This document shows, one piece after another, positions 9,391-17,918 of a stretch of DNA of 64,000 nucleotides. The notes under the pieces are model-generated. The model had not been told where the DNA came from. It worked only from the letters and a program-made list of their open reading frames with translations, and ran no database searches. Each line of letters opens with the position of its first letter. The first letter of the stretch is position 1. This DNA is from Paraburkholderia phenoliruptrix (GTDB lineage Bacteria; Pseudomonadota; Gammaproteobacteria; Burkholderiales; Burkholderiaceae): NCBI RefSeq assembly GCF_902859825.1, contig NZ_CADIKB010000030.1, positions 22,706-86,705 of the forward strand. The letters are read 5' to 3'. Made by a program: the position numbers and the translations under genes.

Positions 9391-9427
9391 AACGCGTTGA
9401 ACGGAAGCCCGTTCAACGCGTTTTTTT
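9391..9427 (+). terminator. Strong terminator after fdhA
   Basis: A perfect 14-bp stem (AACGCGTTGAACGG at 9391-9404, CCGTTCAACGCGTT at 9409-9422), a 4-nt loop and a 7-T run at 9421-9427. It separates convergent fdhA and gbdR and may also stop the minus strand. Confidence 0.92.
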
Positions 9428-9481
9428 ACTTGCTGGCGGCGAAAACGCTTTCGGCGCTCTGTGCTTTAGGAGCCGGTTCTT

Positions 9482-10477
9482 TCAGGCCGCCATCACCGGC
9501 GCAGAAGACAGCGAGGGCGCCTGCTTGCGGCGTTCGCGCGTGGGCGCAGTGCCGAATGCATCGCGATAGCTCTTTGAAAAGTGGCAGGCCGACTGGAAGC
9601 CGCACGCCATCGTGATGTTCATGATCGACATGTCGGTCTGCAGCAGCAGTTCGCGCGCGCGCCGCAAACGCAGCGTCAGATAGTAGTGCGTCGGCGTCAT
9701 GCCGAGATGCTCGCGAAAGAGGCGCTGCAACTGCCGTTGCGACATGCCGGCAAGCCGCGCCAGTTCCTCGCGCGACAGCGGTTCTTCGATGTTGTTCTCC
9801 ATCAGCGAGATCACTTCGAAGAGCGACTTGTTCGCCGAGCCGAGTCGCGCGACGAGCGGCATCTTCTGCTGCGCGCTGGTGTCGCGCACATGCTCGACGA
9901 TGAACTGCTCGGCGATCTGTGTGACGCGTGCGGTGCCGACTCGCGGTGCGATCAGATTCAGCATCATGTCGAGCGGTGCCACGCCGCCCGTGCACGTCAC
10001 ACGGTCGCGGTCGATCACGAACAGCTCTTTCAGAAAACGCGTGTCGGGGAACTCTTCCTTGAGCGCCGACATGTTTTCCCAGTGGATCGCGCACGCATAG
10101 CCCGCGAGCAGACCGGCACGCGCGAGCGCATAGGTGCCGGTGCAGAGGCTGCCGAGCATGCAACCCATGCGCGCGAAGCGGCGCAATGCCGACAGATGCG
10201 CGGGCGTGGTCGCGCGCTGCACGTCGATGCCGCCGATCACGAAGACGATGTCGGGCTGACCGACGCATTCGACTGGACCCGTGTCGACCGATAGTCCATT
10301 GCTTGCGGTGACCGGCCCGCCGTCGGGGCTCACGATCGACCAGCGGTAAAGCGTTTGTCCCGTCAGGTAGTTCGCCATGCGCAGCACTTCGATAGCGTTG
10401 GTGAACGCGATCATCGTGAAGTTCGGAACGGGCATGAAGGCGAAATGCGACAGTGACGCCGTGCGATCGGTGGACAT
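9482..10477 (-). CDS. gbdR: GlxA-type AraC regulator, probable glycine betaine/dimethylglycine activator
   Basis: 331 residues. The N-terminal two-thirds is a DJ-1/PfpI-like ligand-binding domain (IGGIDV and GSLCTGTYALARAGLL around the elbow Cys). The C-terminal third is an AraC/XylS DNA-binding domain (LARLAGMSQRQLQRLFREHLG and ACGFQSACHFSKSYRDAFG). Both the family and the position beside glyA, dgcAB and gbcAB match GbdR of Pseudomonas, which activates these genes when betaine or dimethylglycine is present. The start is the ATG at 10477. The identity rests on family and context; other GlxA-like regulators are close relatives. Confidence 0.85.
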   Translation of the reverse strand: MSTDRTASLSHFAFMPVPNFTMIAFTNAIEVLRMANYLTGQTLYRWSIVSPDGGPVTASNGLSVDTGPVECVGQPDIVFVIGGIDVQRATTPAHLSALRRFARMGCMLGSLCTGTYALARAGLLAGYACAIHWENMSALKEEFPDTRFLKELFVIDRDRVTCTGGVAPLDMMLNLIAPRVGTARVTQIAEQFIVEHVRDTSAQQKMPLVARLGSANKSLFEVISLMENNIEEPLSREELARLAGMSQRQLQRLFREHLGMTPTHYYLTLRLRRARELLLQTDMSIMNITMACGFQSACHFSKSYRDAFGTAPTRERRKQAPSLSSAPVMAA

Positions 10478-11011
10478 GATGAGGGGTGATTCCTTCGAAT
10501 CTATAGTGTCGCGCCGCTGTGGGGCGCAGCGACTAATGTAATTTTGAGGACTAGGGCAACTACCGTGCCATCAGGCTAAACCCTCGGTTGCCGGCGGCTT
10601 CCGTGTTATGCCTCGGAGAAACGGCACCAGAAGGGCGCGGCTGCCGCGGATAGCCGCACCGCAAGCGCGCATTGCGTTCAGTTGCAGTGCAGCATGCAGC
10701 GCCATACAGCGGCACGCGCGGCCAAAGCGAACGATCGTGCGACACCGCCTCTATCGCCCACCAGCGGTACAAATCGACACCTTGAACGAAATGCCACCCG
10801 CCTGCTGCCCGCCGCTCGCGAGCAACTCCTAGAGCCGACTTGTCGAAAAAGGTCGCCTATGGCGGAAAAGGTAAAGAACGCGTCTGAATTCATAAATTGA
10901 CGCGCGATGCAAGCGTCAAGAATAGACGTACGCAATCCGGCGGCGGCAGGGCAGAAACAAAGGCCCAGCAACGCTTCCGGCGCCTAACGTCAACGACTCC
11001 ACGGACCTTCC
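10478..11011. promoter_or_regulatory. 534-bp divergent control region between gbdR and glyA
   Basis: No convincing gene is present. The short open frames here are Arg/Ala-rich and have no ribosome binding site. It must hold the promoters for gbdR (leftward) and the long glyA-gbcB operon (rightward). A TGTCGAAAAA element at 10841-10850 recurs as TGTCGCAAAA at 22597-22606, upstream of the betaine-binding protein gene. It could be part of a shared activator site, but this is only suggestive. Confidence 0.4.
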
Positions 11012-12286
11012 ATGTCGAACCCGAATCCTTTCTTCGAAGAATCGCTGACCGCGCGGGATGCGGCGGTGCGCGGCGCCATTTTGAAAGAGCTCGAGCGCCA
11101 GCAGTCGCAAGTCGAGCTGATCGCGTCGGAAAACATCGTCTCGCGCGCGGTGCTCGAAGCGCAAGGCTCGGTTCTGACCAACAAGTATGCGGAAGGCTAT
11201 CCGGGCAAGCGCTACTACGGCGGTTGCGAATATGTCGACGAAATCGAAACGCTCGCGCTCGATCGTATCAAGCAACTGTTCAACGCAAAGTTCGCCAACG
11301 TGCAGCCGCATTCCGGCGCGCAGGCAAACGGCGCGGTGATGCTCGCCCTCGTGAAGCCGGGCGACACGGTACTCGGCATGTCGCTCGACGCGGGCGGCCA
11401 CCTCACCCACGGCGCGAAGCCGGCGCTCTCGGGCAAGTGGTTCAACGCGGTGCAGTACGGTGTGAATCGCGACACGATGCTGATCGACTACGAGCAGATC
11501 GAGGAACTCGCGCAGCAGCACAAACCCGCGTTGCTGATCGCCGGCTTTTCCGCGTATCCGCGCGCGCTGGATTTCAAGCGTCTGCGTGCAATTGCCGACA
11601 GCGTCGGCGCGAAGCTGATGGTGGACATGGCTCACATCGCCGGCGTGATCGCGGCGGGACGTCACGCGAATCCGGTCGAGCATGCGCACGTGGTCACCTC
11701 GACCACGCACAAGACGTTGCGCGGCCCGCGCGGCGGCTTTGTGCTGACGAATGACGAAGAGATTGCCAAGAAGATCAACTCCGCGGTGTTCCCCGGCCTG
11801 CAAGGCGGCCCGCTGATGCATGTCATCGCGGGCAAGGCGGTTGCGTTCGGCGAGGCGCTGCAACCGTCGTTCAAGACGTATATCGACAGCGTGCTCGCGA
11901 ACGCGCAGGCCCTCGGCGAGGTGCTGAAGGCAGGCGGCGTGGATCTGGTGACAGGCGGCACCGACAACCATCTGTTGCTGGTCGATCTGCGGCCGAAGGG
12001 TCTCAAGGGCAATCAGGTCGAGCAGGCGCTGGAGCGCGCGGGCATCACCTGCAACAAGAACGGCATTCCGTTCGACACCGAAAAGCCGACGGTCACCTCG
12101 GGCGTGCGCCTCGGCACGCCGGCGGGCACGACGCGCGGCTTCGGCGTGAACGAATTCCGCGACGTGGGCCGTCTGATCGTGGACGTGCTCGATGCGCTGC
12201 GCGATCACCCCGAAGGCCATGCGGCCACTGAACAACGCGTGCGCCGCGAAATCTTCGCGCTGTGCGAGCGCTTCCCCATCTACTGA
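11012..12286 (+). CDS. glyA: Serine hydroxymethyltransferase
   Basis: 424 residues with full SHMT features: ELIASENIVS near the N-terminus, the YYGGCEYVDEIE active-site region, and the PLP lysine in STTHKTLRGPRGG (about Lys234). It interconverts glycine plus methylene-THF with serine and THF. In this cluster it turns glycine and the sarcosine-oxidase C1 unit into serine for growth. It is probably a second, catabolic glyA copy, as in Pseudomonas betaine loci. It is the first gene of a long operon; the next start is 18 bp downstream. Confidence 0.96.
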   Translation: MSNPNPFFEESLTARDAAVRGAILKELERQQSQVELIASENIVSRAVLEAQGSVLTNKYAEGYPGKRYYGGCEYVDEIETLALDRIKQLFNAKFANVQPHSGAQANGAVMLALVKPGDTVLGMSLDAGGHLTHGAKPALSGKWFNAVQYGVNRDTMLIDYEQIEELAQQHKPALLIAGFSAYPRALDFKRLRAIADSVGAKLMVDMAHIAGVIAAGRHANPVEHAHVVTSTTHKTLRGPRGGFVLTNDEEIAKKINSAVFPGLQGGPLMHVIAGKAVAFGEALQPSFKTYIDSVLANAQALGEVLKAGGVDLVTGGTDNHLLLVDLRPKGLKGNQVEQALERAGITCNKNGIPFDTEKPTVTSGVRLGTPAGTTRGFGVNEFRDVGRLIVDVLDALRDHPEGHAATEQRVRREIFALCERFPIY

Positions 12287-12304
12287 GAACGCCTGGAGCA
12301 AACG

Positions 12305-13276
12305 ATGAGCAATCTGCACGACAACAGCATCATCATCGACGGTTTGAACATTTCGAAGTTCGAGCGCTCGGTGTTCGAAGACATGCGCAAGGGCGGCGTG
12401 ACCGCAGTGAACTGCACGGTGTCGGTCTGGGAGAGCTTCCAGAAGACGGTCGACAATATTGCCGAGATGAAGCAGCAGATCCGCGAATATGGCGAGATCC
12501 TCACGCTCGTGCGCACGACCGACGACATCTACCGCGCGAAGAAAGAGAACAAGACGGGCATTATTTTCGGCTTCCAGAATGCGCATGCATTCGAAGACAA
12601 CCTCGGCTATATCGAGGCGTTCAAGGATCTCGGCGTGAACGTGGTGCAGCTTTGCTACAACACGCAGAACCTCGTCGGCACCGGTTGCTATGAGCGCGAC
12701 GGCGGCCTGTCGGGTTATGGCCGCGAAGTGATTCAGGAAATGAACCGCGTCGGCATCATGGTCGATCTTTCGCATGTGGGCGGCAAGACGTCGTCCGAAG
12801 CAATTGCAGCTTCGAAAAAGCCGGTGTGCTATTCGCACTGCTGCCCCTCGGGTCTGAAAGAGCATCCGCGCAACAAGAGCGACGAGCAACTGAAAGAGAT
12901 TGCAGATGCAGGCGGCTTTGTCGGCGTGACGATGTTTGCGCCGTTTCTTAAGCGCGGCGCGGACGCGACGGTGGAAGACTATATCGAGGCCATCGAATAT
13001 GTGGTCGATCTGATTGGCGAAGATCAGGTCGGCATCGGCACCGACTTCACGCAAGGTTACAGCACCGAGTTCTTCGACTGGATCACGCACGACAAGGGCC
13101 GTTATCGCCAGTTGACGAACTTCGGCAAGGTCGTGAATCCCGAAGGCATTCGCACCATCGGCGAGTTTCCGAACCTGACCGCCGCGATGGAGCGTGCCGG
13201 CTGGAGCGAGACGCGCATCAGGAAAATCATGGGCGAGAACTGGGTGCGGGTATTCGGCGAAGTGTGGAAGGTCTGA
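12305..13276 (+). CDS. Peptidase M19-like (renal dipeptidase family) protein of the betaine cluster
   Basis: 323 residues with the M19 fold pattern: DLSHVGG (His157), YSHCCPSGLKEHPRN (His178) and GIGTDFTQG. The family's N-terminal His-x-Asp metal pair is missing: the equivalent site reads D-G-L14-N-I16. The usual bridging Glu is Gln91 in GFQNAHAF. It is therefore unlikely to be an ordinary zinc dipeptidase. A homologous gene sits at the same place in Pseudomonas aeruginosa (before dgcA), so it probably has a conserved but unknown role in betaine or dimethylglycine use. It follows glyA by 18 bp. Confidence 0.82.
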   Translation: MSNLHDNSIIIDGLNISKFERSVFEDMRKGGVTAVNCTVSVWESFQKTVDNIAEMKQQIREYGEILTLVRTTDDIYRAKKENKTGIIFGFQNAHAFEDNLGYIEAFKDLGVNVVQLCYNTQNLVGTGCYERDGGLSGYGREVIQEMNRVGIMVDLSHVGGKTSSEAIAASKKPVCYSHCCPSGLKEHPRNKSDEQLKEIADAGGFVGVTMFAPFLKRGADATVEDYIEAIEYVVDLIGEDQVGIGTDFTQGYSTEFFDWITHDKGRYRQLTNFGKVVNPEGIRTIGEFPNLTAAMERAGWSETRIRKIMGENWVRVFGEVWKV

Positions 13277-13329
13277 CCGTCACCGTCATTCAGCAAACGA
13301 CATCACCCTATAAAAAGCGGAGTTTCCAC

Positions 13330-13866
13330 ATGCAACCCCAACTGCCTATCGACGTCGATCCGAACACCGGCGTCTGGACGACCGACGCGCTGCCCATGCT
13401 CTACGTGCCGCGTCATTTCTTCACCAACAACCACACCGCCGTCGAAGAAGCCCTCGGCATCGACGCGTATGCCGAGATTCTCTACAAGGCCGGCTACAAG
13501 TCGGCGTATTTCTGGTGCGACAAGGAAGCGAAGCAGCACGGCATTGCCGGCATGGCCGTATTCGAGCATTACCTGAAGCGCCTGTCGCAGCGCGGCTGGG
13601 GCATCTTTACGATCAGCGAAGCCGATCCGTCCACGTCGCATGCGCGTATCGAACTGCATCATTCGTCGTTCGTGCTCGCGCAACCGGGCAAGGTCGGCAA
13701 GCTCTGCTACATGTTCGCAGGCTGGTTCGCGGGCGCAATGGATTGGGTCAACGACACGGCGCCCGATGCTTCGCGCAAGGGGCCGCCGTCGAAATCGCGG
13801 GAAGCGCGCTGCGCGGCCGAAGGCCACGAGCATTGCGTGTTCGAAGTGTCGCCGCTCGCCGCATGA
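13330..13866 (+). CDS. V4R/DUF5943-like protein of the betaine cluster
   Basis: 178 residues from the ATG at 13330; the frame runs upstream into the previous gene, but those residues look non-coding. The C-terminus (SREARCAAEGHEHCVFEVSPL) has the Cys-rich pattern of the V4R (4-vinyl reductase) domain, a small-molecule-binding fold. The same gene type lies between the M19-like gene and dgcA in Pseudomonas. It is required or helpful for dimethylglycine use only by inference; no enzymatic motif is visible. Confidence 0.8.
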   Translation: MQPQLPIDVDPNTGVWTTDALPMLYVPRHFFTNNHTAVEEALGIDAYAEILYKAGYKSAYFWCDKEAKQHGIAGMAVFEHYLKRLSQRGWGIFTISEADPSTSHARIELHHSSFVLAQPGKVGKLCYMFAGWFAGAMDWVNDTAPDASRKGPPSKSREARCAAEGHEHCVFEVSPLAA

Positions 13867-13934
13867 CGCGCTGACCAGCACGCGTTATCACGCTCACGGC
13901 ACAGCACTACCAGTCATATCATTCCGAGGTCGCA

Positions 13935-15998
13935 ATGCGTTACCCGAACCTTTTCAAGCCTCTCACGCTGAACAAGCTGACCTTGCGCAACCGCATCGTC
14001 AGTACCGCGCATGCGGAGGTGTATGCGGAGCCGGGCGGCCTGCCTGGCGACCGTTATATCCGCTACTACGAAGAAAAGGCCAAGGGCGGTGTCGGCCTCG
14101 CGGTCTGCGGCGGTTCGAGCCCGGTGTCGATCGACAGTCCGCAAGGCTGGTGGAAGTCGGTGAATCTGTCGACTGACAAGATCATCGACCCGTTGTCCCG
14201 GCTCGCCGAAGCGATGCACGCGCACGGCGCGAAGATCATGATCCAGGCCACTCACATGGGCCGTCGCTCGGCGTTCCATGGGGAGCACTGGCCGCATCTG
14301 ATGTCGCCCTCCGGCGTGCGGGAACCCGTGCATCGCGGCAATGCAAAGATCATCGAGGTGGAAGAGATCCGCCGCATCATCACGGACTTCGCGGCAGCCG
14401 CGAAACGCGTGAAGGACGCCGGCATGGACGGCGTGGAGATTTCGGCGGCGCACCAGCATCTGATCGATCAGTTCTGGAGCCCGCGCACCAACTTCCGTAC
14501 CGACGAATGGGGCGGCTCGCTCGAAAACCGCCTGCGTTTCGGCGTGGAAGTACTGAAAGCGGTGCGCGAAGCGGTGGGGCCCGACTTCTGCGTGGGCTTG
14601 CGCATGTGCGGCGACGAGTTCCATGAAGACGGTCTCGACCATGAACAGCTGAAGGAAATCGCGCAGGCAATGAGCGAGAGCGGCCTGATCGATTATCTGG
14701 GCGTGATCGGTTCGGGCGCGGACACGCACAACACGCTCGCCAACTGCATGCCGCCGATGGCGCTGCCACCCGAGCCTTTCGTGCATCTCGCAGCCGGCAT
14801 CAAATCGGTCGTGAAGATTCCGGTCATGCATGCGCAAAGTATTCGCGATGCAGGCCAGGCCGAGCGTCTGCTCGCGAGCGGCATGGTCGATCTGGTCGGC
14901 ATGACGCGGGCGCAGATTGCCGATCCGCACATGGTCATCAAGATTCGCGATGGCCGCGAAGACGAAATCAAGCAATGCGTGGGCGCGAATTATTGCATCG
15001 ACCGCCAGTACAACGGGCTCGACGTGCTGTGTGTGCAGAATGCCGCGACGTCGCGCGAAGCGACCATGCCGCATGTCATCACGCGCACGAGCGGGCCGAA
15101 GCGCAAGGTCGTCGTGGTCGGCGCCGGCCCTGCGGGTCTCGAGGCCGCTCGCGTCGCGAAGTCGCGCGGTCATGACGTAGTGCTGTTCGAGAAGAACGAC
15201 TACGTGGGCGGCCAGATCATGCTTGCAGCCAAAGCGCCGCAACGCGAGCAGATGGCGGGCATTGTCCGCTGGTTCGACATGGAGACGAAGCGCCTTGGCG
15301 TGGACCGCCGTCTCGGTGTCGCCGCCGATGAGAAAACCATCATGGCGGAAAAACCCGACATCGTCGTGCTGGCTACGGGCGGCTCGTCGTTCACGTCGCA
15401 AGTCGCGGCGTGGGGCGTCGACGAAGGCCTTGCGGTCAGCTCGTGGGACGTGCTCTCGGGCAAGGTCGAACCGGGCAAGAACGTGCTCGTCTATGACGGC
15501 GTCAGCACGCATGCGGGCGCAGGTGTCGCGGATTTCATCGCGAGCCGCGGCTCGAATGTGGAAATCGTCACGCCCGACGTCAAGGTGGCCGACGACGTAG
15601 GCGGCACCACGTTCCCGATTTTCTACCGCCGTCTCTATGCGCAAGGCGTCATTCACACGCCGAACTACTGGCTCGACCGCGTGTACGAAGAAGACGGCAA
15701 GAAGATCGCCGTGATTCGCAACGAGTACACCGAGGAGCAGGAAGAGCGTGCGGTCGATCAGGTGGTGATCGAAAACGGCAGCACGCCGAACGACGAGCTG
15801 TACTGGAAGCTCAAGCCCGAGTCGGTGAATCGCGGTCAGGTGGACGTGCATAAGCTCTTTGCTTCGGAGCCGCAGCCGTCGCTGTCCGAGCCGCTCGGCA
15901 ACGGCCGGTTCCTGCTGTTTCGCGTCGGCGACTGCATTTCCATGCACAACATTCACGGCGCGATCTACGACGCGCTGCGCCTTTGCAAGGACTTCTGA
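13935..15998 (+). CDS. dgcA: Dimethylglycine demethylase catalytic subunit (OYE-like flavoprotein)
   Basis: 687 residues. The N-terminal TIM barrel is of the old-yellow-enzyme/trimethylamine dehydrogenase type (residues 1-340). An Fe-S linker (about 345-370) and a C-terminal FAD/NAD(P)-binding half (VVVVGAGPAGLEAARVA) follow. The linker keeps Cys348, Cys354 and Cys366, but Ala351 replaces one of the four Cys that hold the [4Fe-4S] cluster in trimethylamine dehydrogenase. It oxidises dimethylglycine to sarcosine, releasing formaldehyde, and passes electrons to DgcB and the flavoproteins encoded next. dgcB starts 2 bp after its stop. Confidence 0.92.
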   Translation: MRYPNLFKPLTLNKLTLRNRIVSTAHAEVYAEPGGLPGDRYIRYYEEKAKGGVGLAVCGGSSPVSIDSPQGWWKSVNLSTDKIIDPLSRLAEAMHAHGAKIMIQATHMGRRSAFHGEHWPHLMSPSGVREPVHRGNAKIIEVEEIRRIITDFAAAAKRVKDAGMDGVEISAAHQHLIDQFWSPRTNFRTDEWGGSLENRLRFGVEVLKAVREAVGPDFCVGLRMCGDEFHEDGLDHEQLKEIAQAMSESGLIDYLGVIGSGADTHNTLANCMPPMALPPEPFVHLAAGIKSVVKIPVMHAQSIRDAGQAERLLASGMVDLVGMTRAQIADPHMVIKIRDGREDEIKQCVGANYCIDRQYNGLDVLCVQNAATSREATMPHVITRTSGPKRKVVVVGAGPAGLEAARVAKSRGHDVVLFEKNDYVGGQIMLAAKAPQREQMAGIVRWFDMETKRLGVDRRLGVAADEKTIMAEKPDIVVLATGGSSFTSQVAAWGVDEGLAVSSWDVLSGKVEPGKNVLVYDGVSTHAGAGVADFIASRGSNVEIVTPDVKVADDVGGTTFPIFYRRLYAQGVIHTPNYWLDRVYEEDGKKIAVIRNEYTEEQEERAVDQVVIENGSTPNDELYWKLKPESVNRGQVDVHKLFASEPQPSLSEPLGNGRFLLFRVGDCISMHNIHGAIYDALRLCKDF

Positions 15999-16000
15999 CG

Positions 16001-17914
16001 ATGAGCCCCGTGTCTGTCATCACCGTGTTGTTGTGGTTGTCGATGGCGGGTCTGGCGTTCGCGCTCGCGAAGCGCGCCGCGTACTGGCGCGAAGGTCGTG
16101 CGACGGCGGCAGGCGCATACGGCTGGACCAATCTGCTGTCCATTCCGAAGCGCTATTTCGTGGACCTGCACCACGTGGTTGCGCGCGACCCGTACATTGC
16201 GAAAACTCACGTCGCGACAGCGGGCGGTGCGATCCTCGCGATGGCGCTCGTGTTCGTCAACTACGGTCTCGCCATCTACTCGCCGTGGATCGACAAGCTG
16301 ATCTTTCTCGCCGCGCTCGTAATGCTGGTCGGCGCCGTGTTCGTATGGCGCCGCCGGCATGGCGCGAAAGCGGTCCCGGCGCGGCTTTCGCGCGGGCCGT
16401 GGGATCATTTGCCGTTGCTGCTCGGCTCGTTCGCGCTCGGCCTCCTGCTGTTCGTCGCGCTGCCGGCGTCGGCAATGTCGGGTGCGCTCGCGATCATCGT
16501 CGCGCTGCTGATCGCAGCAGGCGCGTTCACGATGACGTTCGGCGCCGCGCGCGGCGGTCCGATGAAGCATGCGCTCGCGGGTCTTCTGCATCTCGCGTTT
16601 CATCCGCGTCAGGAGCGCTTTGCCGAGCGTAACGACAAGGACGTGGTGCCGCCGACTGCGCTCAAGGTGCCGCTTCTCGATGCGAAAGAATACGGCGTGG
16701 GTAAGCCGGTGGAATTTCGCTGGAACCAGTTGCTCAGTTTCGACGCGTGTGTGCAATGCGGCAAATGCGAAGCGGCATGTCCCGCATTCGCGGCGGGCCA
16801 GCCGCTCAATCCGAAGAAGCTGATTCAGGATCTGGTGACGGGCATGGTGGGCGGCACGGATGCCGAATACGCGGGCAGCCCCACGCCGGGCATTCCGGTA
16901 GGCAAGCATGGCGGTGCGCCGCAAAAGCCCCTGATTTCCAGCCTGATCGAAGCAGAGACACTGTGGTCGTGCACGACGTGCCGCGCGTGCGTGCAGGAGT
17001 GCCCCATGCTGATCGAACATGTCGACGCAATCGTGGACATGCGCCGCAATCAGACGCTGGTGGAAGGCACGGTGCCCGGCAAGGGGCCGATCACGCTCGC
17101 GAATCTGCGCGAGACCGGCAGCTCGAATGGCTATGACATCGGCGCGCGTTACGACTGGGCCGTCGATCTGCAGGTGCAGGTGGCGCAGCCGGGCCGTCGG
17201 GTGGAGGTGCTGGTGATTGCGGGCGAAGGCGCATTCGACATGCGCTACCAACGCACGCTGCGTGCGCTCGTGAAGGTGCTGAACCGCGCGGGTGTTGACT
17301 ACGCCGTGCTGGGTGGTGTGGAGACGGATACCGGCGACACCGCCCGCCGCCTCGGCGACGAAGCCACCTTCCAGCAGCTTGCCCGCAAGTTGATCGGCAC
17401 GCTTTCGCAGTACTCGTTCGGCAGAATCGTGACCGCGGATCCGCACGTGCTGCACAGCCTGCGCAACGAATACCGTGCGCTGGGCGGTTTTTACGAAGTG
17501 CAGCATCACACCGCGTTGATCGATGAACTCGTTGCGAGCGGCAAGCTGTCGCCGCGTGCGAGCGCGGCATATGCGGATCGCAAGATCACGTATCACGATC
17601 CATGCTATCTGGGCCGCTACAACGGCGAAACGGAGGCGCCGCGCCGCGTGCTGAAGAGTATCGGCATCAAGGTCGTCGAAATGGAGCGCAACGGCATGCG
17701 CGGACGTTGCTGCGGTGGTGGCGGCGGCGCACCGTTGACCGACATTCCGGGCAAGCGGCGCATTCCCGACATTCGTATCGACGACGCGCGCGGCATCGGT
17801 GCGGAGATCGTCGCCGTGGGTTGTCCGAATTGCACGGCGATGCTCGAAGGCGTGGTCGGTCCGCGTCCCGAAGTACTGGACGTCGCCGAACTGGTTGCAG
17901 CGGCGCTGGAGTAA
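16001..17914 (+). CDS. dgcB: Dimethylglycine demethylase membrane Fe-S subunit
   Basis: 637 residues from the ATG at 16001. Several N-terminal membrane helices (to about residue 190) are followed by two ferredoxin motifs, C250-x2-C-x2-C-x3-C and C324-x2-C-x2-C-x3-C. Two CCG (heterodisulfide reductase-like) domains follow, ending with RCCGGGGGAP. This is the layout of DgcB-type and ETF-quinone reductase-like proteins that carry electrons from a soluble dehydrogenase to the quinone pool. It follows dgcA by 2 bp; the etf genes follow 4 bp later. Confidence 0.92.
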   Translation: MSPVSVITVLLWLSMAGLAFALAKRAAYWREGRATAAGAYGWTNLLSIPKRYFVDLHHVVARDPYIAKTHVATAGGAILAMALVFVNYGLAIYSPWIDKLIFLAALVMLVGAVFVWRRRHGAKAVPARLSRGPWDHLPLLLGSFALGLLLFVALPASAMSGALAIIVALLIAAGAFTMTFGAARGGPMKHALAGLLHLAFHPRQERFAERNDKDVVPPTALKVPLLDAKEYGVGKPVEFRWNQLLSFDACVQCGKCEAACPAFAAGQPLNPKKLIQDLVTGMVGGTDAEYAGSPTPGIPVGKHGGAPQKPLISSLIEAETLWSCTTCRACVQECPMLIEHVDAIVDMRRNQTLVEGTVPGKGPITLANLRETGSSNGYDIGARYDWAVDLQVQVAQPGRRVEVLVIAGEGAFDMRYQRTLRALVKVLNRAGVDYAVLGGVETDTGDTARRLGDEATFQQLARKLIGTLSQYSFGRIVTADPHVLHSLRNEYRALGGFYEVQHHTALIDELVASGKLSPRASAAYADRKITYHDPCYLGRYNGETEAPRRVLKSIGIKVVEMERNGMRGRCCGGGGGAPLTDIPGKRRIPDIRIDDARGIGAEIVAVGCPNCTAMLEGVVGPRPEVLDVAELVAAALE

Positions 17915-17918
17915 CGCG

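Noticed and set aside
10560..10900. Several 70-75-codon frames in the gbdR-glyA intergenic region
   Set aside because: No ribosome binding sites, Arg/Ala-rich composition, mutually overlapping on both strands.
10916..13090. 724-codon open frame antisense to glyA and the M19-like gene
   Set aside because: Composition of a GC-rich shadow frame; both opposing genes have catalytic motifs and good starts.
13914..15956. 680-codon open frame antisense to dgcA
   Set aside because: Mirror of a clear enzyme gene; Arg/His/Asp-rich composition and no family signature.
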